Source: Atriophallophorus winterbourni (Eukaryota; Platyhelminthes; Trematoda; Plagiorchiida; Microphallidae). From it: a DNA stretch of 64,000 nt. Shown here one piece after another: positions 49,691 through 60,600 of the stretch; position 1 is the stretch's first letter; each line of letters starts with the position of its first letter. The stretch lies in contig JACCGJ010002734.1 in the NCBI GenBank assembly GCA_013407085.1, forward strand, positions 18,257-82,256, read 5' to 3'. Position numbers and translations under genes: made by a program. Below the pieces are notes generated by a model that worked only from the letters and a program-made list of their open reading frames with translations, made no database searches and was not told the DNA's origin.

Positions 49691-49985
49691 CCCAGGCGTT
49701 GAGCTCTACGCCAGTCGAGTCATAGCTTGTAAACGGTATCTGCTGCTTCCCGTGTTATTATGCGTAGAAGCGAAACTTGTTTGAATGCATGTTCCATTCG
49801 AGGTGTAGGCATCTCTTCCCAGTTTGTTTGTGCTTACTCTTTTATAGAACCCGTAGCAATTTAAATCTCACCCTTCTCCATCTTTTTGGATTTTACTTTT
49901 TCATGATTGTGTGGCAGTTAAGCATTCGGTACGTACTACCGGTGTAATGCTGCCTGTGATGATGATGATGATGATGATCTGTAAA
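49690..49985 (+). repeat. (GAT)n-tailed repeat element, copy 3
   Basis: Plus strand, the longest uninterrupted copy. From about 49770: GAATGCATGTTCCATTCGAG, GTAGGCATCTC, GTTTGTTTGTGCTTACTC, AAATCTCACCCTTCTCCAT, GGCAGTTAAGCATTCGGTAC and a (GAT)n tail at 49958-49978. Confidence 0.65.
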
Positions 49986-50199
49986 AGCCGAATGGAGTGT
50001 CCTCTCCATTGGTGCGTTGTGATATACGGCGGGGCAATTCAATATGTATTATGAATTATGATTATGAATTAGCTGGTGCCCAAGCAGCAAGTGCTCCCTC
50101 TCCACGGCACCACCGGAACCAGATGACCAGCTCTGCGTTTGGACAACGATGCCGTCACAGGAGTTGGCAGGACATAGTTGAATAAAACTTCGGATTGCC

Positions 50200-50515
50200 T
50201 AACGTGACTCCGGCTCCGGATTTTTCCTCGAGGTCGACTCCTGAAGCTGGATGTATCCACAAGGCAGTGGAGGTTTAAGATAAGGGTTTTCCTTCCCCTA
50301 GGTGGACCGCCTTGATGGACTTACGAGCTCCACCTGCCCGAAGCATGCTGGTTTTGAGGCGCCAGTCAGCCGCCTTCACCCTTTCTCCTGTCAGTAGAAG
50401 CAGTTCCACCGGGTTAAACAGGACCACGCGTGTAGGCCATTAGCTGGAATTGGTTGTCAGAGGCTAACAAGTGTAAAACACCCAGGACTGGAGCTTCTCT
50501 CTTCCAAACCTAATT
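50200..50515 (-). repeat. LINE-A 5' UTR fragment
   Basis: Minus strand: CTGGCCTA..., GTGGAACTGCTTCTACTGAC, GGCGCCTCAAAACCAGCATG, GGTGGAGCTCGTAAGTCCAT, GGAAGGAAAACCCTTATC, GAGGAAAAATCCGGA. The same text in the same order stands at 53310-53670 and 45442-45790. It stands head-to-head with the following plus-strand LINE-A fragment. Confidence 0.65.
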
Positions 50516-51110
50516 GTGTGCGATATCAATCTTGAATTTTTCGCCAGCTTTGTTTACCGTGGCACTTGTATCTCAGCTTGCGGTTGTGTCGAGGACAAAA
50601 TTTCACAACGTGTTCGCAGAGCGGGTGTAGCGTTGACTAACCTTCGCCACTTGTGGCGTCGACGCGATATTTCACTCCATATTAAAGGCCGAGTGTACAA
50701 CGCAGTGGTGCGTGCTACATTTCTCGCATTCAGTGACAGCATTGCGTTACAAATATAGATGTCTGCAAGCGGGTGTTAGGACCAGCTGGCCACGGACTGA
50801 GAGAAATGGTGATGCTTGCTCGTTTGCGATGGTTGGGACATGTTTTAAGAATGCCACCTCAACGTTTACCATACCGCGACTTATTCGCAGAGCCTGACAG
50901 AAGCTGGGAGAAACGACCGGGTGGCCATTCCATGACGTGGCGTGTTGGAATGAAGAAACTCACCGTAGCGCTAGGCTCAGTTAGGCGTTTTCGTTTGCCT
51001 GGGTGGGGTCCATAAGCTCCACCTAATGGTTGGCTGGAAACCTTACGGGATATGGTTGCAAACCGAAGTCAGTGGCAGCAGTGTATTTTATTGTGTGTCA
51101 TAAATCTTAA
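50516..51110 (+). mobile_element. LINE-A 3' fragment, plus strand
   Basis: FASFVYRGTCISACGCVEDK, ISQRVRRAGVALTNLRHLWR, GRVYNAVVRATF, then after a small deletion LARLRWLGHVLRMPPQRLPY, PGGHSMTWRVGMKKLTVALG, RLPGWGP and VANRSQWQQCIL. This is the C-terminal region of a LINE-A-type protein, related to but diverged from the copy at 42455-44865. It ends about 500 bp before the KNTC1-like start. Confidence 0.8.
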
Positions 51111-51606
51111 TCCGGTATTATTTGATGAAAAAAATCACAAAATCGCATGCAAAAACAAGCTGCTTTTTGCGCATTTGCTTTTGCATATTCCGTTTGCTTG
51201 CTTTCCCTTTTTCACGCGCTTGCTTATCTGCTTTTCCTGTTTCATATTGCTTGGCACTTTGTCTGGCTCCAGTGTTGTGCTTCATGTTGATGAAGATTTG
51301 CTGCTCATGATTATGACGAGGAAATGTGATTTGCGGTTTTGGTATACTTTTCATTGTAATCCTGAATCTACTAACTTTATTGTCACATTTGTAATTCTCC
51401 TGATAACATATCCAACATTCCGGAGCCCGTGTATTCTTACAGCGTTAATATCGTCACTATGCTGCAAGACTTCAATCGAAACATTGCTATCTATATTTCT
51501 GGAAAATTCATTTATCAGACAAGTTTTATCTATTGAATGACCACCTATGTTTTATCGCCGGTATAATACCCTATTATTGTCTGCTCATCTGCGTTTTCTC
51601 TTCTCC
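51111..51606. other. Upstream region of the KNTC1-like gene
   Basis: No clear promoter element. The last 40 bases (about 51565-51606) are strongly pyrimidine-rich and end in an acceptor AG at 51607-51608. Confidence 0.4.
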
Positions 51607-51608
51607 AG
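51607..51608 (+). promoter_or_regulatory. Splice acceptor just upstream of the KNTC1-like start codon
   Basis: TTTTCTCTTCTCCAG stands 11 nt before the ATG at 51620. A stop (TAA at 51614-51616) lies in frame between them, so nothing coding can be spliced in here. It must be the acceptor of a 5' UTR intron or of spliced-leader trans-splicing, which flatworms use. Which of the two is not decidable from the sequence. Confidence 0.55.
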
Positions 51609-51619
51609 CTTTATAACTA

Positions 51620-51682
51620 ATGGAATCATCAGGAAGCGCGTACGAGGTTATCCAGAGGTTAGAGCTCGCATGCCCAGACAAG
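51620..51682 (+). CDS. KNTC1: KNTC1-like exon 1 (start codon)
   Basis: MESSGSAYEVIQRLELACPD and K, then donor GTTGGA. The in-frame stop at 51614 fixes this ATG as the first possible start. The intron after it is 36 nt. Confidence 0.5.
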
Positions 51683-54600
51683 GTTGGAATATCGCAATGA
51701 CCTTTTCTTACATTCTAGCCCTGGGCAATTCGTGGAACCAACCAGCGTGTATTTTCTGTTGGAAAGTCTCTTTTAGTTTACGACGAACATTTTAATTTGA
51801 AATTTTCCTACGTGCATGGTAAAAATTCACGTTTCTGATGGACAATTTTAGGAAGAGATATTGCCACTTTGGCCCTTACTCCCGATGAATCTATTCTATT
51901 CTTTGTGGATAGTTCCAATTCGCTGAGTATCTATTTACCATTTGAGAAAAAAGGATTTTTCTCCTTGGTATGTTTTATTTTAAAGATTACCTACGCCGTT
52001 CAGACTAATTTCGGTCAAGTAAGAATGGCGTGTGCTGTGCCCCGTAAAGAAGGTATTCATTTTTAACCAAGCTTATTTTCAGATACATTTGATTTGTTAA
52101 TATTGTCTGATCAACTGTCTTTCTGGTCGAATTTGTGTTTATCGCGTCTCAAAATGGGTAATTTTCCCTAATTTGCTCCATAATTGTGTGATTATAGCTA
52201 TCCTCAATAATGATTCCGATGCGCTACATGCGCTTTTCGCAAGTGTCCAAAGTTACCCAGCTTACGATGCAGATATTTTGGTTGCCCACTCATGGTTTGG
52301 CTTAAATTGGAACGTGCTTCTGTCATCGACATCTTTGGTCTGTACTTTGGATTCTTCCGGTTCGTTTCGTGCGGATGAATTGTTTGATCCGTTCAACTCC
52401 GAAGGATTGCATTTTCGCAAAGCTGGTTTTTTGTCGCCGGCCTATTGTCTAGCGTTATCTAATTCGGTAAGTCTAGAATTCGTTTGTGGAATCACAATTT
52501 GACCGTCTCTTTTCTCTTCACGCGTGTCAATTGTGCGTAGCATATTGATACTTGTATATTGTCTGCTTTAATCCTAAATTTGTTGAAGTTTTGTCTACTG
52601 GTTTAGTGATATGAAGTTTAATATTCTAAGAAATTTGTGTGGCTTAACTTTCTAGTTTCTAGACATTGCCATTTCTCTCTGGGCAAGCAACGGTGTACTC
52701 GTGTTAGAAAATATTGCATTGGAGTCAGATTGCTCATTTCTTTTTACTTCGGAATTTGTTCAGTGTTCTGTCGTTTCTAATCTGGCATTTTCGTTCATAT
52801 CCTTTCAGGGAGAATTACACATGTTCAACCTTGCTGTATGTGTGCATCTGGGCAGCCTCAAATTCATTCAGTCAGTTTTTGACTTTTGCATCTGCCCCGC
52901 TAGCGAAGTCGATTCGGAAAAAAGCTATTGCGGGTTGCCCCCTTTCAATTTGGTCGTATTGAGATCTCCCAATGAGAACGATCCCCCAAGTTGCTTACCA
53001 GAAAATGCAGTAATCGAAGTAATTTCCTCCTCGAAGTACGTTGGCTTCAAAATAACATTTATTGTTCTTCAATGCTCTGTGTAGTGCATAAACTTTACCA
53101 CTCTGACAATATTATAGCGAGACAGTGTTACGTTGATCAGCCACTATGCGTTTTCGGTCCAAATATCTGTATGGGATTATTTACCATTAAAAAATACCTA
53201 TCTGACGTTAAACACGTTCACCCCTGAACATCACAAGACAAGAGAACGCCAGTTGTGAAATCATGTAATACGCATATGATTAAGAATAAAATACACGCCT
53301 ATCTGGTTCCAAGATTATCGCGGACGGAGCGGTTCCTGGGATAAGCTCCCAATTCCAAAAATGCTCTAATGATGCGCGTCTCATATAGCCTCTAACAACC
53401 AAGTCCAGCTCCTGGCGTGCACGCGTGGTTTTATGTGCTTCGTGGAACTGCTTCTACTGACAGGAGAAAGGGCGAAGGCGGCTGACTGGCGCCTCAAAAC
53501 CAGCATGCTTCGGGCAGGTGGAGCTCGTAAGTCCATCAAGGCGGTTCACCTAGGGGAAGGAAAACTCTTATCTCAAACCTCCACTGTCTCGTGGCTACAT
53601 CCAATCATGGAAAAGGCTCCAGGAGTCAACGTCGAGGAAAAATCCGGAACCGGAGTCCCGTTAAGCAGTCTGAAGTTGTATTCAACTTCGTCCTGCCAAT
53701 TCCAAACGTATCAGCTTAACTGTTCCTTCGGTTTCATTGGTGTCGTGGAGAGGAACTTGCCTCACGAGCAACATATAGTTCTGTGTATCGAACTACCCTG
53801 GCGTACATCTCAACTCACCAATTAAGTGGTCACTCCATTCCGCTTCTATGGATAATAACACAGGAAACAGAAGATGCCGGTTAAAAGCTATGGATCGACT
53901 GACGTAGAGCTTAGTGCTTCGGGCTGCTTCCGATGGTTGGAGAGATTTTCAGGTCTCATTGAACGGTTACCGCCTGCCTCAAGCTGAGCAGTCCCCAGTC
54001 AATATGGTGCCGTCTCGCCATGTTCCGCTATCATCATTGGGTGCATGGGGATTAGAAACCAAGCGACAAGCAGACTGTTTTTCCACACCAGGGAAATAAA
54101 TTAGTAAACAACAATAGTCAGCTCTGAAACTTGGAACCTGAAACGTCAGGTCCGTGCTCCCAGGATTTCATTAAAACGTCTCGAATATCAGAGGCGTAAG
54201 AAAATCAGCTGTGATTAAAAATGAGCTAAAAAGGCTGAATGTCGACGTGGCTGCCCTGCGAGAGACGCGATTACCAGACACTGGTATGTTAACAGAAAGA
54301 GATTACACTTTTTGGAAAGGAAGGGGTTCTAATGAACCTCGACTGCATGGATTTGGGTTTGCGGTGCGAAACAGCCTACTAAAAGCAGCAGCGGGGGCGA
54401 ACTGATTTGTACTCTAGATCTGGAGTGCATTACTGGTACCATTACGTTGGTCAAAGTTTATTCACGGACGCTCACTGAGACGGCTGCTAAAAAAGACGCT
54501 TTTTATCATTAGCTCACAACAGTCCTCAAAAACGTGTCAGAGTTGGTGCAGATTACGAATCTTGGAAAAACTGTCAGTAGCACTTTCAAACAAAATCACA

Positions 54601-57600
54601 GCATAAAGTCTCTTGGAAAAATCCTCGCTCTAAGCATTGGCATCCTCTTGATCTTATTTTTGTTAGGCGCACTAATATAGGAAGCGTACTCCTCACAAGA
54701 TCATATCAAACGGCAGATTGCGATACTAACCATTCACTGGTTTGTGAAAAACTGAAGTTTCCCCAGCCAAGATTTCCCCTCTCCAGATTGTTTGCTAAGC
54801 CAAGGATAGACGTCACTCGCATGTGCGAACATAATCTAGCTGTGCAAAAGCCTTCACAACCGAGTTTAACTATACAACTCCACCCAAATAGGTTTCAGGA
54901 AACTAAGAATCGCTAAAAAGCAGCATATGCCGAGTCGCACTTTCCACTTACGGTCTAAAAATCTCGAACGAGCGACTGGTGTGAAGCAAAAACTTATGAG
55001 ATGAATAAGGTCCAACAGACTGCAAGACGATGTGCAAATGATTATTGGATTGGAATTAGCCTTAGTATCCAAAAAGCTGCGGATACTGGAAATTTTTACG
55101 GTCTGTATGATGGGATCAAAGGAGCCATTGGTCCAAACAAACTTAAAACGGCTCCCATTAAGTCTGTATCTGGTAACCCGATTGTCGATAAACCTCAGTA
55201 GATGGAAAGATGCGTATAGCACTTCTCTCTCTCTAATCTAGGGACTAACACTGTGCTAAATTGATTGGCCATAGGTGGTGAGCTGCATGCCGAAACAGGC
55301 TGGAGTCTCACTACCATTTCTATTTTTTTCTCATATCTGTCTAGGCCTGGTCAACCTGACCATATCTTAGCCCACGTGCAGTTTCTGACTGTACGGCACT
55401 TTGCCTGGATCAGGCAGGTGCTTTCATACATACATACATACATCTAGGGACAGTAGGGTTTCACCGCATACATTTGAAAAGAATGAGCGGTTGCCAACCA
55501 TTGAACATCTAGACACTCCCCATACTCTTGATGAGCACAAAAGGGCAATCGACCGCTTAGCGAATGAGAAGGTCCCTGGTGAGAACGGAATTCCACCTGA
55601 GCTTATCAAATGCTGTAGAACAGCATTATTACAGCCTATTCACCATTTACTTCTCCAGCGCTGGCAGGAGTAATGTGTCCCACAAAAGATGTGAGACACA
55701 AAGTTCATCACGCTATTTAAGAATAATGGTGTTAAAGGCGACTAAAACGTTTACAGAGGAATCTCCCTTCTGAATGTTGTAGGCAAATAGTTTTACAGAT
55801 CCGGCTACAAGTTTTAGCTGATAGAGTTTACTCCGAATCTCAATGTGGCTTCCACAGGGGAAGATCAACCGTTGACATGATCTTCTCCCTGAGAAAACTT
55901 CAAGAAAAGTGTCGGGAACAGCGTAAGCCATTGTACGCTATTTTTATTGATTTAACGAAGACATTCGACTACGTCAGCAGCGAGGATAATTTCAAAATGC
56001 TTGATTTGATAAGCTGCCCCTCAAGACTGCTCAAACGCGTTATTTCGTTCCACTCTGGCATGAAAGGCTCAGTCCATTTTAACGGTTTCCGTTCAGAAGC
56101 CTTTGAAATTCACCGAGGCGTCAAACAAGGGTGTGTTCTTGCTCCATCCGCTATTCAGCATTTTGTTTGCTCAGCTTCTGAAGCACGCTTTCAGGACGAG
56201 GACAGAAAGCATTTACCTACGCACGCGAAGTGATGGCAAGCTTTTCAACCTGAACCGGTTGAGAGCACGAACCAAGGCACGAAATGTGCCAATCCATGAC
56301 CTGCTGTTTGCCGACGATTCAGCAATTATTGTTCACTCCCAAGAGAACCTCCAGTCGCTAATGGACTGTTTGTCGTCGGCATGCACAGATTCTGGGCTAA
56401 CAATCAGCGTGAGCAAGACCAAAGTCCTTGGTCAAGGGACTGTATTGCCTCCCTTCATCACTGTTGGAAACTGTCAGCTTGAATCAGTACATCATTTCAT
56501 AAACCTTGGTTCAACCATTGCGGGTAACCTCTCGCTAGACACGGAGATTGATAAGCGGATTGGCAGAGCAGCTGTCATTCTGTCTCAATTGAACTCTCGT
56601 GTTGGGGTAACCGCAAGCTGACTGTAAAAGCAAAGATGATGTTATACAGCGCGTGCGTACTAAACGCTTTACTTTACGGCAGTGAAACCTGGACCACCCA
56701 CGCAAGACACGAACGTAAGCTGAATGCTTTCCATCTACGAAGCATCCGTCGTATCTTGAACATATCGTGGATGGACAGAGTGACTATTGCTGAGGTGCTT
56801 TCAAAAGCTGGTCTACAGAGCATGTTCACTCTATTACGTCAGTGCCGCCTGCGGTGGCTTGGTCATGTCTACAAAATGGAAAATGGTCGTTTTCCGTTGC
56901 AATTAGGAAGTCAACCATTGGGCAGACCGCACCTGCAGTACAAATTCATTTGCAAAAGAGATATGAAAGCTCTTGGCATTGACCCTGTAAGTTGGGAAGA
57001 ACTTGCTCTTGACCGCTCACGTTGGAGGCATTGTGTAAAGCGTCGTCTGCAAGCTGGGGAGGAGCAGATACAACTCTTGGCTGCTGAACGTAGATCACGC
57101 CGCCGGCTTGCAACTGACGCCCTACAACCGAGTTCTGCCTATCATTGCATGCAAGAGATTTTTCCTCCCGAATTGAATTGAATCGAATAGTTGTGGAACT
57201 TTAAAAAAAATCATGCGATTCTGATGTACATCCATGGTCAACATCGACCGACGACAACACGCCCATCTGTTTAGGCGAATCCTATTGGACGTCCTCGGCA
57301 TGTTCGTCTCAGTTAAAGTTTCATTATGATTGGTCAGGCGCATCGGGACTAAGTGGGTTTTTTCAGTCCTTGCCACGCTAAGCCTTGTTTGACCAACCCC
57401 CTTGCTTGCATAGCGTTCTATAACTAATGTTGTTCGCCACCTGTTGGTGTTTTCATTGAGACTGTCGTTCTCTTCCATATATCGGTCTTATTTCTTTGAT
57501 TCATACATACATACATATATCAATTTACGTTATTTTCTGTCATTTGATGATTAACTTCGGTAAACTTTTCACAATTTCAGTTGGACCGTACTCCACAAAA

Positions 57601-60600
57601 TTAATGTTCAGAAATCCACATGGCTATTATCACCTTGCACGTTGGACTCCGAGACCGCGCGCAATGGGGTCTACTTCGCTGAACTCTTGCCACCATCGGG
57701 TGAAGGATCATCTTTTATCGTTCGCTTCAGTGTCTTGGAAACGGTAGACCCAATACAAAGGTAATTTCGGCTCTTGTTTAAATCAAATAATTAAACTACT
57801 CAAACGTAGTATATCGAAATGTTAATTTTTCAGATTTCTCAAAATCTGATTGCTTTGCTTTGTTCATCAAATTCAGAATTACAAATCGTAAGGATTAATT
57901 GAAATCCTTGTCTATGAGATTGTTTTGCACAACTGCGTGATACAATTATTACTACTACTATTATTATTGTGCTTGTCATTAAACTCTGCAAGAGTAACGT
58001 GTTCACTTCCTGTGTCAATTTAATTAAATTTTGCGACGATACGTTACACTTTGCATCCATGAAATACTGAATCCACGTTAAACCATAGCCCAACCGAGTG
58101 CGGCTATAGCGAACGAAGTCAATTAACCCCTTGTGCACTTAGTTGAACTACGTGTTTCAATTTTATTCCAACCTCCAAGTGATCGCAAACAAGTTCTTGG
58201 AAACGACCACGACGAAGCTAGTCCACGTTGCACGCCGGGTACCCATCCATCTTTTTTGTTTTCTGCTAATGAATAGGAAGCTTATGAGATCTGGCAGATG
58301 ATCACTGCAACGAGATTGGATGTTTCATCGTGAAATGGAATGTTAAGCATCTATTGATGTTTGATCAGGACTGGACTCGTATCTTGTGTCATGCGCTTTT
58401 GCTTTGATCAAAAATCAATCTGCCATTATTCACGTTCCCTGCCGTTTGCTACTAGTGAACCGAACTTAGCCCTATTTGTCTCACACTTATTTCTCTTGTT
58501 CGTACATTTTAGAATTGAACGATTTTTATCAGAAGGACGCTTTGATGAGGCAAGGGCAGTTCTGGCGTCGTGCAATGTCGAATCATCGGTAAGTTTTTCG
58601 TTTCACTGAGATTTGTTATATGCGTGTTCATGATAACATGAGACTGCATAGCCTTCACGCTATTTTCCTGTTCTACTTTCGCTTTCTGTGACTGCTTTCG
58701 GAACAGTTGCTCAAAACATTACATCTATTGCGATTTTTATATGTTCGTGCCATACTTTTCTTCAATCATAAAGCTAACTCATTCATCCGCTTGATCTAAA
58801 CAACCCGACTGCCTCTATTTATCTGTGTCTAACAAATTACAGCATTCACCATTAGTATTTTCACGAAATCAATTTCTAGATGCCGCCTAATAGAATCATT
58901 GTTTAGCGCGTAGCCTTTAATTCTACACGAGACGTTCTCCGACTGTGTACATGTGTTTCGCTTACAAATGAAATACGATTTCAATTTCGATTCCATCACG
59001 TCTTTCCTTCTGATACAGCTTCATCAAAAAGTTGCCATTGAAGAATTGCGCTGGTATTTAAAGAAGGCATTCCACACCGTTGACTCAGATTCTGACGTGA
59101 TTGTTGAAGAGCAACGGCCGATATCTGTCAAGGATTCCCGAAAAATCCTCGATTCCTTGCGCACGCTAGAGGTAAACTGGATTTAGTTTACATTTTTTGG
59201 TAAACGTTTAACCTAAGTGTCTTTAAAAAAATTCATTTTTTATTAATTGCTTAGTGCTTGTACTCTGCTCGCGTTCATACAGCCAACGCTAGTGTATAGC
59301 CTGAACAGAATAATTCGTATTTGCATGTAATTTGATCGCACACACACCTCGACCGCTTTCGTGTTGTCTGCACTCATTAAGTAGAGACACGACGACCAGG
59401 ATCCGCATGGCTTAAAGCGATGGACGAATGTTCAGCTTGATGAACGTGTGAACCACTTACTGGATTGGGCTGTTCGTGTTGAACAGGTTGTTCGTGCCAG
59501 CCTTATCTAAAAGTGGCTTACAAACTCTTCTTGTTTAGGCCCGTAAATGTTCCTTGTCCATGCGCGCTATTCTCAAGCGATGTCATGGCAAATTCAGTCT
59601 CTTTCTAGCCCTATACCAACTCCAATATTCCGGTGGCACTGTCGATTTTTTTACATAGTTAGATTTTAAAATCTTTATGTTGGTCACACCACCCGCACTT
59701 ACATTTTCAACCCTTTAGCTGTTTGCTTTATTCAGGCCCAAACCATATGATTAAATTCAGCAAGTCGTGACACACTAGAGATGTGGTTGTAATATAGACG
59801 GATTGTCTACATTACGGAATGACTGAGGTGTATTAGTGAGGACAGCAAATCTTTCGTTTTCCATTACATAGAACGGATGTGCAATCCTGCAGTACTTCTG
59901 TGCTGTGCGGCTAACACCGTGCGAAATTGGTTGACCGAGGTAGTGAGCTACATGCTGAAACAGGCTGGAAGTCTCACTACCATTTCGTTCTTTTCTCTTA
60001 CTCGTATCTGTTCTAGGACTGGGAAACCTGACATGTCTTCGCCCACGTACGTCTCTGACTGTGCGGCATGTGGCCCTGAGTTTCAGGCTTGAGCTTCTCA
60101 TACCATACCATACGTAGAACGCCCCATACTAGTCTGTGTGGTCTGTCTATGTTTGCTTCACGAATCGGATTAGCTGCATTCCTGTATTTCACAACATAAT
60201 TATTGTTTTTGCTTTGCCATTAATCTGACAATACTCATATGTTTGAAAACGTTTTGAGGATTGATTTATTTGTGCTTTTTCCGGTGGCCAGTTGAATGCT
60301 TTACCTGTGTCCGAGGTAGCATGGCATTCGTTTTTGGGGAGAAATGTCTCACAGTGGAGCCATAAAATCGGCACCCAAATCTATGAAAAGCAATTTTTAA
60401 CAATCGATCCGTTTAATTGTTCTTATATTTGATGCGCTGTCGACGTGGTTTCGTAAATTTAGGGTGTGTGATTTGTGTCTTGTACAGGTATTAGCGCCGC
60501 GCATTGCTTGCTGCACTTTTCGTGGTCACTGCTATGTACTTTTCTATATTTCTGTTCAAACGAAAATATACTGGCGGCGCTATGAACCGACCAAATCGCG

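Noticed and set aside
52763..52808. Possible 46-nt intron in KNTC1-like exon 7 (GTGTTC...TTTCAG)
   Set aside because: Splicing would shift the frame into a short reading frame with a stop; the unspliced frame matches the expected propeller block.
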